DNA from: Bradyrhizobium sp.
GTDB lineage: Bacteria > Pseudomonadota > Alphaproteobacteria > Rhizobiales > Xanthobacteraceae
Length of the DNA stretch: 64,000 nt
Direction: 5' to 3'
Assembly: GCF_016213215.1 (NCBI RefSeq)
Contig: NZ_JACRAW010000088.1
Span: 1-64,000 of the forward strand
The notes under the pieces are model-generated. The model did not search any database, was not told where the DNA came from, and saw only the letters and a program-made list of their open reading frames with translations. Each line of letters opens with the position of its first letter. Within the stretch, counting starts at the first letter, position 1. A program made the translations under genes and the position numbers. Shown here one piece after another: positions 43,884 to 54,053 of the stretch.

Positions 43884-44711
43884 TCAGTCGCGGCGGCCCT
43901 GCACCCAGTTCGCGAGCATCTGCAAGGCCATGGCGCGATCGTCATCGGAAGCCTTGGCAAAGGCGCGGTTGTAGCTCTCCTTGATCCAGGTCTCGTCGGA
44001 ACCGGCGCTGTCACGCGCCAGCGTCAGCCACATCAGGCCGCGCGCGGCCTGGCGCGGCACGCGATCGCCGTTGAACAGCATCTGCCCGAGCAGCGCCTGG
44101 GCCTGGTGCTGGCCCTTCTGAGCGGCAAGCCCGAGCCAGCGGGCACCGTAGCGGAAATCCTCCCGCGAGGCGTCCGCCGTCTTCAGGTACATCCGCGCGA
44201 GATCGTACTGCGCGTCCGCATTGCCGAAGTAGGAGGCCGCATAGGAGAACATCTCCCGCGCCCGGTCTGGATCCGCCTTGACCTTGGAGTTCGGTATGCC
44301 GCTCAGGTAGTAGCGGCCGAGCGCCACGAAAGCGTTGGCCACGATCTGGGCCTGCGGCGCCGACGGACTGTCCTCGGCATGCGCATTGGCGATCCGGCTG
44401 AAATATTCGAAGGCACGCACGTCATCCTGGACCACGCCGTCGCCTGCGGCATACATCCGCCCCAGCTTCCACTGGGCGATGGGGTGGCCGCCTTCCGCGG
44501 CATATTGCAGTGCAGTCAAAGACGTCTGCTGCGTGCTCGCAGCAGACGGAACCGCCTTGCGAAGCGCGGCCGCTGCGCCCGGCTGAGCCGAAACCACCGG
44601 AATGGTCGCGTCCTGCTGATTGACCGGCGCGCCGTCAAACGCGAACGCCGGCGCGGCCAGCAACGAGGCCCCGAACACCAACGCAACAATGGTACGCTCA
44701 AATGTCTGCAT
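43884..44711 (-). CDS. exoR: Sel1-repeat periplasmic protein, ExoR-like
   Basis: Signal peptide; [37 protein letters not shown] ... [12 protein letters not shown] ... [25 protein letters not shown]. Confidence 0.7.
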   Translation of the reverse strand: MQTFERTIVALVFGASLLAAPAFAFDGAPVNQQDATIPVVSAQPGAAAALRKAVPSAASTQQTSLTALQYAAEGGHPIAQWKLGRMYAAGDGVVQDDVRAFEYFSRIANAHAEDSPSAPQAQIVANAFVALGRYYLSGIPNSKVKADPDRAREMFSYAASYFGNADAQYDLARMYLKTADASREDFRYGARWLGLAAQKGQHQAQALLGQMLFNGDRVPRQAARGLMWLTLARDSAGSDETWIKESYNRAFAKASDDDRAMALQMLANWVQGRRD

Positions 44712-46422
44712 AGCACTGTTTCTCGGCTGAACCACCGGGATGGGTCACTGCCCCGCTCACCGCCGGCCCGACCTGCTGGGCATATTTCCAGAGCACGCCC
44801 GATGTGTGGTTAGTCTCACGGGGTAGCCACTTGGTCTTGCGTTGAACGAGTTCTTCGTCACTCAATTTTACGTTAAGAGTACCGGCGACCGCGTCGATCT
44901 CTATGATGTCGCCTTCCTGCAACAGCGCGATCGGCCCGCCGACCGCCGCCTCCGGCCCGACATGGCCGATGCAGAAGCCGCGGGTCGCGCCGGAGAACCG
45001 GCCGTCGGTGATCAGGGCGATCTTGCCCCCCATCCCCTGCCCGGTCAGCGCCGCCGTGGTCTGGAGCATTTCCCGCATGCCGGGACCGCCGCGCGGCCCC
45101 TCGTAGCGGATGACGATGACTTCGCCCTCGTTGTAGGTGCGCTTCTGGACCGCCTCGAAGGCGTCCTCCTCGCGGTCGAAGCAACGGGCCGGCCCGGTAA
45201 ACCTCAAGTTCGACATGCCCGCGACTTTCACGATCGCACCTTCCGGGGCGAGATTCCCCTTCAAGCCGACGACGCCGCCGGTAGTGGTGATCGGCTTATC
45301 GGCTGGCCGCACCACGTCCTGATGCGGATTCCATTTCACGCTTTTGAGATTTTCGGAGATCGTGCGGCCCGTAACAGTGAGGCAATCACCGTGCAGATAG
45401 CCGTTATCGAGCAGCGTCTTCATCAGAAGCGGTATTCCACCAGCTTCATACATGTCTTTGGCGACATAACGGCCGCCCGGCTTCAAATCCGCGACATACG
45501 GTGTTTTTTTGAAGATTTCCCCAACATCGAACAGGTCGAACTTGATGCCGGCTTCGTGCGCGATGGCCGGCAGGTGCAGCGCCGCATTGGTCGACCCCCC
45601 GGAGGCGGCGACCACAGCAGCCGCGTTTTCCAATGACTTGAGGGTGACGATATCGCGCGGCCGGATGTTGGAGGTAATCAGCTCCATGATCTGCTCGCCG
45701 GCGGTCATGCAGAAGGAATCTCGGATTTCGTAAGGCGCCGGCGCTCCTGCCGAATAGGGCAGCGCAAGCCCGATGGCCTCCGATACCGTCGCCATGGTGT
45801 TGGCGGTAAACTGGGCGCCGCATGCACCGGCAGATGGGCAGGCAACCCGCTCGATTTCGTCAAGATCGGCATCCGACATCGCGCCGACGGAGTGCTTTCC
45901 GACAGCTTCGAACATGTCCTGCACCGTTACCTGCTGGCCGCGGAAATTCCCGGGCAGGATCGAGCCGCCATAGATGAAGATCGACGGTACGTTGAGGCGC
46001 ACCATCGCCATCATCATGCCGGGCAGCGACTTGTCGCAGCCGGCGAGCCCGACCAGCGCGTCATAGGAGTGGCCGCGCATGGTCAGTTCGACCGAATCGG
46101 CGATGCATTCGCGCGACGGCAGCGAGGAGCGCATGCCGTCATGGCCCATGGCGATACCGTCGGTCACCGTAATGGTGCAGAACTCGCGGGGGGTGCCGCC
46201 GGCGGAAGCAACGCCCTTCTTCACCGCCTGGGCCTGGCGCATCAGCGCTATATTGCAGGGCGCGGCTTCATTCCAGCAGCTTGCCACGCCGACCAGGGGC
46301 TGGTGGATCTGAACGGTGGTTAGACCCATGGCATAAAGATACGAGCGATGGGGCGCACGCTCAGGCCCTTCCGTCACGTGACGGCTCGGGAGCCTGCTCT
46401 TGATGTTGGTCCTGGCGTCCAT
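44698..46422 (-). CDS. ilvD: Dihydroxy-acid dehydratase
   Basis: [62 protein letters not shown]. Confidence 0.97.
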   Translation of the reverse strand: MDARTNIKSRLPSRHVTEGPERAPHRSYLYAMGLTTVQIHQPLVGVASCWNEAAPCNIALMRQAQAVKKGVASAGGTPREFCTITVTDGIAMGHDGMRSSLPSRECIADSVELTMRGHSYDALVGLAGCDKSLPGMMMAMVRLNVPSIFIYGGSILPGNFRGQQVTVQDMFEAVGKHSVGAMSDADLDEIERVACPSAGACGAQFTANTMATVSEAIGLALPYSAGAPAPYEIRDSFCMTAGEQIMELITSNIRPRDIVTLKSLENAAAVVAASGGSTNAALHLPAIAHEAGIKFDLFDVGEIFKKTPYVADLKPGGRYVAKDMYEAGGIPLLMKTLLDNGYLHGDCLTVTGRTISENLKSVKWNPHQDVVRPADKPITTTGGVVGLKGNLAPEGAIVKVAGMSNLRFTGPARCFDREEDAFEAVQKRTYNEGEVIVIRYEGPRGGPGMREMLQTTAALTGQGMGGKIALITDGRFSGATRGFCIGHVGPEAAVGGPIALLQEGDIIEIDAVAGTLNVKLSDEELVQRKTKWLPRETNHTSGVLWKYAQQVGPAVSGAVTHPGGSAEKQCYADI

Positions 46423-46463
46423 CGCGAACCTGTTTCCTCGGCCCAACCCAGATCCGGGAAATT

Positions 46464-46493
46464 CGATCCCAAGATTGATTGGACTTGGGATCG
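46464..46493. promoter_or_regulatory. Perfect 10-bp inverted repeat upstream of ilvD (operator or leader hairpin)
   Basis: CGATCCCAAG-ATTGATTGGA-CTTGGGATCG, about 42-71 nt upstream of the ilvD ATG. Confidence 0.5.
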
Positions 46494-46829
46494 TCCTTCG
46501 CCTTCGCGAGCGCCGCGGCCGTAGCCTTACGTACATTTTATTTCATGAGAGGGTGTGGCCAAAAAGCGGCGGTTGCGGGAACTGGCTGGGACGAAGGTTA
46601 AATCTTCCCTCACTGTTGCAAGCACGCAACAATCGTGTCGCGAAGGCCACGCATGGACTGCTTGTCTCGCTGCCCAGGGGCGTTTGTCCCGCCGGCCACG
46701 AGCGGAAGTGCAACCTGAGATGTTTCCGCTATGCGTGACCCGCGGTTTTCGGAATTTCCTTAACCGACACGGGCGCGATATCGCCTTCTCACGTTGCGCC
46801 CGAGTTTTGCTGTCCTCTTCACCCTCTTA

Positions 46830-46940
46830 CCACCGCATCCCAACCCACGTTTCGTGACGACGCGTACGCCCCTCGTATGGGGCGGGACGGATCAACTATA
46901 CGCTAAATCCGAATTCTGAAAAAGCGAATTATTTTGGCGC
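46830..46940 (-). repeat. Partial copy of the long dispersed repeat of 3719-3829 (opposite orientation)
   Basis: 47-nt identical block plus weaker flanking similarity including the GAATTCGGA segment. Confidence 0.75.
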
Positions 46941-47145
46941 CAGGCGGTGGACCGAGCCTTGGGGTGATTTGCCGTCAGTCGGCCCAAGCAGTTGTAGCCC
47001 CGATGAGCGCGGCGACGTCCGCAACTTCGCAATCCCGCCTATCGCTTTGCTCACCCGGGCCACAGCAACTCGTCAAATTTCAATCCACGCGCGCATCCGG
47101 AAATTCGACGTTCGCATGACTGCAATCGCGCAACCGCCGCACCTC

Positions 47146-49773
47146 TCACCACGCGTAGCGGACGACACCCTTCCCAGCGTACGATCGCGTCACGTTCGAG
47201 AACTCGCCTTCGAAGGTGGCCGCCGCCATCCAGCCGTTGAGCCACTTCATTTCGGCAGATGCCGTGGTGAGCGCGGAGTCGGCGGCCTGCGCCGCACCAT
47301 TGACGACGAAGCTGGCACCGGGCAGCGCCTGGAAAGTCGCCGCGATCGAGCGGTCGGGATTGAAGTCGTGGGCCCAGGCCAGGCGGCTGCGCAGCGTCAG
47401 CACGCCATCCCGCACGGCAAAGGATTTGTCGGTACGCAGGCCAAGTTCGCTCCGGGTGTCCGTGACGCTCTTGGCGCCGTAACTAAGCGCAAAGGCACCG
47501 GTGCCGGCGAGGACCTGCTCGGCATAGGCGGGCAGATCGAAGGTGGCGAACTGGGCGGCGGCATAGGGCGAGATGCCGATGCCGTTCATCGCCGGAGCAA
47601 TGAAGCGATAGCCGCCTTCGACACGGCCTGAGTAGGCATTGGCGTTGAAACGGGCGCGGAGCTGATCGGTGCCGGCGATGGTCACGGTGCGATCGGTGGT
47701 GATGTCCTGCCAGCCATAAGCGAGCGCTGCGGAGATATAGGCCGGACCATTGTTGTGGCGAACATAAGCCCCGGCCTGGAACAGCTCGGAGCGACCGGAG
47801 CCCAGGCCATTGACGCTGAAATTGGTGCCGCCGCCGGCGAGCGCGAAACCGGCGAGCGTGTTCGGCGAGAAACGGTAGTCGGCGCCGACCGCCGTGCCGA
47901 AGATGCGACTGGTGACGTTGTTCGACCCGACCGCCGCGTTGCCGTCGGTTGACTGCGAGCCGCCAAAGCCGGCCGCCCATACGCTCCAGCGCCGCTCGAA
48001 TGACGTGCGAGGCGCCTTGGTGAACAGCGCATAGGCCTCGCGCTCGGCCGCGCGACCTTTCGTGCCGGCGTAGGCGAGCGCGGGTTCATGCTCGTCCGCG
48101 AACGCAGGTGCGCTGCCATTCGGATTGGATGTGCCAGAGCGATCGGCGAACGGATCGGTCAGCAGACCCATGAACTGACCCATGGCGTTGAACGTCGTCT
48201 GCTGTGAGCCAGAGCCGGATTCGCCGGAGGCTTGCGTAAGTCCGCCGGGCGCAAGGCCCCCGTAGACAAACGGAATGCTTCCGTTGGAATTGAAGTAGTT
48301 GGTCAGGGCATTGCCAACCGCCTGCTGGTTGCGGTTCAGCCCACCAGGAATGCTGAAGTTCAGGTCCAGGTTCAGATAAGCGTTGTTGGCGTCATAGCTC
48401 AGGGTGGTGTGGAAGTTCGCGGGCAGGTTGGCATTGACGACCGTCGGATCGAACGTGCCGGAGACGCCGCCGGTCGCCGTAAGGATCGTGTACTGCTTGG
48501 AGACGTAACTGCCCGGCGCAAACGTCGCATTTACCGTGCCGGCCAGCGTCGCGGTGCCCGAAACGCTTGTGCTCGAGGCTGCCGAAGGCGTCACCTGCAG
48601 CAGGTAAAGCGCGCCCGACTGGAAGGCAAGTTCGCCGGTGATGGTCAGCATGCCCGTCGGGTTCCCCGCATTGCCTGGAGCAAGCGAGCCGTAGACCGCT
48701 GTCGTGGCCCCCGGCCCACCGATCGTTCCGATGCCGGACAAGGTGGCGAACGAATCCACCGTCACACTGGCCGTATTCGTAATCGAACCATCGACCTCGA
48801 AGGTGCCGACGCTCAGGATCGTGGCACCGGAATAGGTGTTGTTGCCTGTCAGGATAGTCGTGCCGCTGCCCTCTTGGACAAGCGTGCCGCTTCCTGAGAT
48901 GTTGCCGCCGAAGGTGTAGCTGTCGGATCTTACAAAGGAGAGAAGGCTGTTATTGATGATGTCGCCGCTAATAGATCCGCTTGTCCCATTGTTGCCGACC
49001 TCCAGCTTGCCGTCATTGATAGTCGTGCCGCCACTATACGTGTTGGTGCCTGTCAGGATGAGAGTGCCGGTGCCATTTTGCTGAAGCGCGCCGCTTCCCG
49101 AGATGTTGCCGCTGAAGGTGTAGTTGGCCGATCGGTCGATGGCCAGGGTGCCGTTGTTGACGACATTGCCGACGATCGATCCCGAGAATGGACCGAGGTG
49201 AAGGAGCTGCAAGGTCGAGCCGGAATTGATCGTGGTCCCGCCCGTGTAGCTGGCGGCATCGTAGAAACTGACCGTTCCGGGACCTGCGATCGTCAAGGAT
49301 CCCGTGCCGGTGACAAAACTTTGCGCCCCCATCGTGAAGGTTGCGCTTGCCGAAGCCGTCGTGATCACCGTGTTCGAATTGAGCTGAAGCGTTGAGAAAT
49401 TTAAGAAGTCAGTTTGACCGCCGGTAGACTGCACGTTGATCGCTGCCGAGCCCGCGCTGGTCTGCATGATCAGCGTCCCGGTCTGGAACAGATAATTGCT
49501 GTTGGCCGCCGAAGCGTTCAGATTGAGGGTGCCGACCGTGAATGGTCCGCCGGTGAGGAATACCCCTTGGCTACTGCCCGGCACGGTAGAGTTGAAGGTA
49601 GCCGTTGTGTCGACTGCGTTGGGAACGGTGGCCGGGGCCCAGTTAGTGGCTGTTCCCCAATCGTTAGTGATACCCACCCAAGTCTGCGCGTGACCCTCGG
49701 CAGACAAAAACAGGGCCACGATCAACGCTGGCAAGAGCACCAGCTCAACCCGGCGAAGCCGACGCTTCCTCAT
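47146..49773 (-). CDS. Autotransporter outer membrane beta-barrel domain protein
   Basis: Signal peptide; passenger repeats GSGTLILTGTNTYSGGTTINDG; C-terminal beta-barrel with terminal Trp (GKGVVRYAW). Confidence 0.94.
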   Translation of the reverse strand: MRKRRLRRVELVLLPALIVALFLSAEGHAQTWVGITNDWGTATNWAPATVPNAVDTTATFNSTVPGSSQGVFLTGGPFTVGTLNLNASAANSNYLFQTGTLIMQTSAGSAAINVQSTGGQTDFLNFSTLQLNSNTVITTASASATFTMGAQSFVTGTGSLTIAGPGTVSFYDAASYTGGTTINSGSTLQLLHLGPFSGSIVGNVVNNGTLAIDRSANYTFSGNISGSGALQQNGTGTLILTGTNTYSGGTTINDGKLEVGNNGTSGSISGDIINNSLLSFVRSDSYTFGGNISGSGTLVQEGSGTTILTGNNTYSGATILSVGTFEVDGSITNTASVTVDSFATLSGIGTIGGPGATTAVYGSLAPGNAGNPTGMLTITGELAFQSGALYLLQVTPSAASSTSVSGTATLAGTVNATFAPGSYVSKQYTILTATGGVSGTFDPTVVNANLPANFHTTLSYDANNAYLNLDLNFSIPGGLNRNQQAVGNALTNYFNSNGSIPFVYGGLAPGGLTQASGESGSGSQQTTFNAMGQFMGLLTDPFADRSGTSNPNGSAPAFADEHEPALAYAGTKGRAAEREAYALFTKAPRTSFERRWSVWAAGFGGSQSTDGNAAVGSNNVTSRIFGTAVGADYRFSPNTLAGFALAGGGTNFSVNGLGSGRSELFQAGAYVRHNNGPAYISAALAYGWQDITTDRTVTIAGTDQLRARFNANAYSGRVEGGYRFIAPAMNGIGISPYAAAQFATFDLPAYAEQVLAGTGAFALSYGAKSVTDTRSELGLRTDKSFAVRDGVLTLRSRLAWAHDFNPDRSIAATFQALPGASFVVNGAAQAADSALTTASAEMKWLNGWMAAATFEGEFSNVTRSYAGKGVVRYAW

Positions 49774-50394
49774 TGCGGCTTCAGTAGTATTCCCGGCTGG
49801 CTTCAAGGCGACTCTCCTGCAGTTCCCTAATTGAAACCGGAAATCGTTTGCGTCAACGCGACGCGGGAAGGGCGGGAAAGTACACTTAAGGGTGTGTGCT
49901 TTTTGCATCACTCTCAAAGCTCGCAGGGGGCAAATTTTGGCCCGAACAGGTCACCTTTGCCGATGGTGCCCTCCGTGATTGGGAGCCGTCCGCGCTTGGA
50001 CGGGTCTGATCCCGGCCGCAACGGTGGCGAAGGCCAAGAGGCCGGCTCCAACTGCCGCAGTTCCGTCACGGTCCAGGCAAGTTCACCAACCCCGACTTAC
50101 CTGTGCAGTTCGGGCCACAACGGTCTCGACCGCGAGCGGATTCGGATTAACGAAATCGTCGCGAACTGCTGACGCTCAACCCGCTCCACCAGCACCTGCC
50201 ATGCCAGGGTCGCGACCAAGGCTTTCGCCTGTTCATTCGGCGAGGAGGCGTCGCGCTCACGATGCCGGCACGGAGTCGATCAGAGCTCGCAAACCGTTAT
50301 TCCTCTCTCAAGCTCGTTGCCGGATTCCGCTATCCAAGTTTATCGAATTTCCATGTTGCTCGGTCAGACTTGTGGCTTTGATGGAGCCCCTTGC

Positions 50395-50640
50395 ATGTCG
50401 AACATCATTTCTTTTCCGGATCGGTCTCAATCGCCACACCCGGCGGCCGTTCCGCTCGACCAGCAAGTTCAGGCGATATTCAAGCTGCTCGACGTTGCCA
50501 TGAACGATACGGAGCAAATGATCGGTCGGTGCCGCAAGGAGGAAGTCAGAGCGCGCCTGTACTCACATCTTGAGCTGCTGCGCCAGCTGTCGGGATACGC
50601 GCAGGACCGAGCGTCATCCGTCTTTTCGCAAATGCGCTGA
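50395..50640 (+). CDS. Small hypothetical protein
   Basis: 81-aa ORF MSNIISFPDRSQSPHPAAVPLDQQVQAIFKLLDVAMND..., plausible composition. Confidence 0.6.
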   Translation: MSNIISFPDRSQSPHPAAVPLDQQVQAIFKLLDVAMNDTEQMIGRCRKEEVRARLYSHLELLRQLSGYAQDRASSVFSQMR

Positions 50641-51142
50641 CGGTTAGGTCTTCGCCTCGCGCGGATTGAAAGCCTGGACGCACCGCGCCATCGCTGGCCA
50701 TTTTGCGCCAGACTCCGCGTGATATACACAGAGAAGTGCGGAAAGGATGTCTCTCATCATTTCATTTGCATCGTGGTCGTCTAGAATTGTCGTGCTGGGA
50801 TTTCAGCACCCAGCTCTTGGACGGAGCAGCGCCGCCCTGCGAATATACTGCGCGAGGGGGCGTTGTGCCGCCAATTGGATGGCGATAACTGACTTCCGGT
50901 GCAGCATTGGCTCAGCGCGCAGCGATGGGCCGCGTGCCTCAGTCGCAAATTTCCTGGGCTGTCGTCCGCATCGCGAGTAGCCCTGCGCGGGCCTCCGGGC
51001 GCCTGACGGGTTCCATTCGCCTTGTGGTTCCATTCGACAGTGCATTTTTCCGGCACTGTTGCCCGAGTGTGACAACCACCAATCATGGCCGTGGTACCGT
51101 TCCCAAGCTGGGCGCTGATGGTTTTGCAGGGGGACCGTTCCA

Positions 51143-53326
51143 ATGAACCAGTGCCTACGTTCGCTAACGTGTTTCGTGGCCGCGCTCGCGCTTCTCTCGA
51201 GCGAAGCGACCGCAAAAGCAGGCCACAAGCAATCTCAGGCCAAGAAAACACATGAGGCGAAGGAGGCGCGCCACCATCGCAGCGCTGCCTTGGGGAAAGG
51301 TCGGCATCCGAAACACGCCGACGTTCACCGCAAGTCGAAGCGACCGGACAAAGCTCGTCCCGACAAGCCAGCTCCGCCACCTCTTACCGGCGATCTCGCC
51401 GCGCTGAAGGACGCGATGGATCTCGCCCGCAAGGCGAAAACGGACGACGCGACTGCGGCTCGGAACAGAATCGCCGACCCGGCTGGGCAGAAGCTCGCCG
51501 AATGGTTCATCCTGCGCCACTCCGAGACAACGGCGAATTTCAACCGTTACGCGGCCTTCATTGCCGCCCACCCGGACTGGCCCAGCATGGCGCTCTTGCG
51601 CCGGCGGGCGGAGGCACGGCTGTGGCAGGAGCGCAGCGAGGCGGCCTTGGTTCGCGGCTTTACCTCCGACCAGCCGATGAGCGCGAAGGGCAAGTTCGCA
51701 CTCGCGCGGGTGCTCCTGGCCGAAGGCGAGCGCGATCATGCCACGCGCCTCGTTCGTGACGCCTGGAGGTCCGAGGAATTGTCGGAGCGCGCGGAAAGCG
51801 ACGCGTTCGAGGCGTTCCGCGACCTGCTCACCTCCGAAGATCACCGCGCGCGCATGGACAAGCGTCTGGGTGCCAGGGATCTTTCAGGTGCCAAACGCGC
51901 TGCGCAACATGTTGGCGGCGACGCGCCTGCGATTGTGAAGGCTTGTGCCGCGGTCAAGGCGAAGACAACGAAAGCCAAGGACCTGCTCGACGATGTGGCG
52001 ACCGAGGCGCGCCAAGACCTCGGCTACACGCTCTGCCGCATCCAATGGTTGCTGCAGAAGGACCAGATCGACGATGCGGCGCGCGCGATACTGACCGCGT
52101 CTCCCGACACCATGGCACTACAGGACACTGACGCATGGTGGCGCGAGCGGCGCATGCTGGCGCGCAAGCTGCTCGATCAGGGTAAATTCCAAACCGCGTA
52201 CGATGTGGTTCGCGGCGCCGCGCTGCCCGCGATGGGAACCTACCGGGCCGACTTCCATTTCATGTGCGGCTGGATCGCCCTGCGTTACCTCAACGATCCC
52301 GCAACGGCGCTGACGCATTTCGCCTTCATCGACCAAGGCTCGGCCAACCCGATAGTGCTGGCGCGTGCAAACTACTGGCGAGGCCGCGCCGCTGAAGCGC
52401 TCGGCGCGCGAGACGACATGCATGCCAGCTATGAAGCCGCCGCGCGTTATCCGACCGCCTATTATGGCTTGTTGGCGCGAGCGAAGCTCGGCCGTCATGC
52501 AGCGGAGCTGCGCTCCCCCTCGCCTGTCGCGACGGTCGATGCGGCACGTGAGGACGAACGCGTGCGCGCTGCCGACATGCTCTACCGGGTCGGCGAACGC
52601 GACGTCGCGCTGTATTATGGCGCCGACCTCGCGGGACAGAGTTCCGACGTCGCCGTGCTCGAAGCGCTTGGCGAACTCGCGGGTCACCACAATGACGCCC
52701 ACACGATGCTCGAGATCGGCAAGACGGCGCTCGCCCGGGGCTTGGCGCTCGATCACTATGCGTTCCCGACGATCGGGATTCCACCGCATAGCCCGATCGG
52801 TCCCGAGATCGAGCGCAGCATCGTCTTTTCCGTGGCTCGGACCGAAAGCGCGTTCGACCAGCGCGACAAGTCTCCGGCCAATGCGGTCGGGCTGATGCAG
52901 GTCACGCCGGAAGCCGGCCGCGATACCGCCAAACGGTTCGGCGTCACCTTTGACTGGGACCGGATGGTCTCCGATCCCGTCTACAACACGCAGATGGGAG
53001 CTGCCGAGCTGAGCGCTTTGCTGAAGGAATATAGTGGTTCCCAGATCATGACCTTCGCCGGCTATAACGCCGGCCGGGGCCGCGTCCGCGACTGGGTGAA
53101 GCAGCGCGGCGATCCCCGCGATCCCACCGTTGATCCAGTCGATTGGGTGGAGCGCATTCCGTTCTCCGAGACGCGTAATTATGTCCAGCGCGTGATGGAG
53201 AATGTGCAGGTCTACCGCGTCCGCTTCAACAGCATCACCACGGCGGCCGCGGAATCCGAGCAGCGCACGGCGACGCAGGAGGTCAGCGCGGTTCCGCCAG
53301 CCTGGCCCGCAGCGTTTGTTCCTTAA
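51143..53326 (+). CDS. Soluble lytic murein transglycosylase (Slt70-like)
   Basis: SIVFSVARTESAFDQRDKSPANAVGLMQVTPEAGRDTAKRFG, FAGYNAGRGRVRDWVKQRGDPRDP, ERIPFSETRNYVQRVMENVQVYR. Confidence 0.95.
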   Translation: MNQCLRSLTCFVAALALLSSEATAKAGHKQSQAKKTHEAKEARHHRSAALGKGRHPKHADVHRKSKRPDKARPDKPAPPPLTGDLAALKDAMDLARKAKTDDATAARNRIADPAGQKLAEWFILRHSETTANFNRYAAFIAAHPDWPSMALLRRRAEARLWQERSEAALVRGFTSDQPMSAKGKFALARVLLAEGERDHATRLVRDAWRSEELSERAESDAFEAFRDLLTSEDHRARMDKRLGARDLSGAKRAAQHVGGDAPAIVKACAAVKAKTTKAKDLLDDVATEARQDLGYTLCRIQWLLQKDQIDDAARAILTASPDTMALQDTDAWWRERRMLARKLLDQGKFQTAYDVVRGAALPAMGTYRADFHFMCGWIALRYLNDPATALTHFAFIDQGSANPIVLARANYWRGRAAEALGARDDMHASYEAAARYPTAYYGLLARAKLGRHAAELRSPSPVATVDAAREDERVRAADMLYRVGERDVALYYGADLAGQSSDVAVLEALGELAGHHNDAHTMLEIGKTALARGLALDHYAFPTIGIPPHSPIGPEIERSIVFSVARTESAFDQRDKSPANAVGLMQVTPEAGRDTAKRFGVTFDWDRMVSDPVYNTQMGAAELSALLKEYSGSQIMTFAGYNAGRGRVRDWVKQRGDPRDPTVDPVDWVERIPFSETRNYVQRVMENVQVYRVRFNSITTAAAESEQRTATQEVSAVPPAWPAAFVP

Positions 53327-53333
53327 GCGCGTG

Positions 53334-53376
53334 ACACGCGTCGGAAAGCCGGTACCCATTTTCCGGATCATGCTCC
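53334..53376. repeat. Dispersed palindromic intergenic repeat (GATCATGC family)
   Basis: gacacgcgtcggaaagccggtacccattttccggatcatgctc; related to 21021-21059. Confidence 0.5.
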
Positions 53377-53511
53377 AGGCGTGGCTCGCGGTAAGTAGCG
53401 GCTGAAGCGGGCCCTCATGGGCGAATTTCGCCGGATTCCTGCGCGAAGAAGCGAAGGGAGAAGGAGCGCTTTCACCGAACAGCCGCGGTGCAGCTGCAGT
53501 GGAGGAGACCG

Positions 53512-53967
53512 ATGCAAGAGACCCTCGTCGTTCAACGCGAGACGCACGTCGCGGCGCCGCCCGCCGCGGTGTTCGCTCTCCTGACCGATCCGGAGAAGAT
53601 CCTTCGCTGGATGGGAACGGAAGCCCAGATCGAGCCGCAGCCCGGCGGGCTCTATCTCGTCAATGTCACCGGCGCTCGCTTCGCCCGCGGCACGTTCCGC
53701 GAAGTGGTGCCGGTGCATCGCCTGGCCTACAGCTTCGGCTGGGACGACAGCGAGGTGGTGCCGCCGGGTTCGAGCCTGGTCGAGATCGACCTGATCGAGC
53801 AGCCGCCCGGAACACTGGTGCGCCTGACCCACACCGGCTTGCCCAATGCCGAGCAACGCACCGGCCACGCGGAAGGCTGGGCCCATTATCTCGACCGCCT
53901 CGCCGAGGTTGCAGCAGGTCGCGATCCAGGCCCGGACCCTTGGCACGGCCGCGATGGCCAAAACTGA
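53512..53967 (+). CDS. SRPBCC/AHSA1-like domain protein
   Basis: VQRETHVAAPPAAVFALLTDPEKILRWMGTEAQIEPQPGGLYLVNV. Confidence 0.92.
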   Translation: MQETLVVQRETHVAAPPAAVFALLTDPEKILRWMGTEAQIEPQPGGLYLVNVTGARFARGTFREVVPVHRLAYSFGWDDSEVVPPGSSLVEIDLIEQPPGTLVRLTHTGLPNAEQRTGHAEGWAHYLDRLAEVAAGRDPGPDPWHGRDGQN

Positions 53968-54053
53968 CTGTTTTTCGCTCCCGTCGTCCCAAGGATAGAC
54001 CAACTCGCTGACGCGGCGTGACAGGCCGGGTGGCGTGGCGGCATGATCGGGGC

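Noticed and set aside
46555-46857. 100-aa ORF MAKKRRLRELAGTKV...
   Set aside because: Runs into the dispersed repeat core (ends ...RIPTHVS encoded by the repeat, as does ORF 3802-4002); likely spurious
48800-49260. Direct repeats resembling an array
   Set aside because: They are in-frame passenger repeats of the autotransporter, not a CRISPR array; spacing and divergence are wrong
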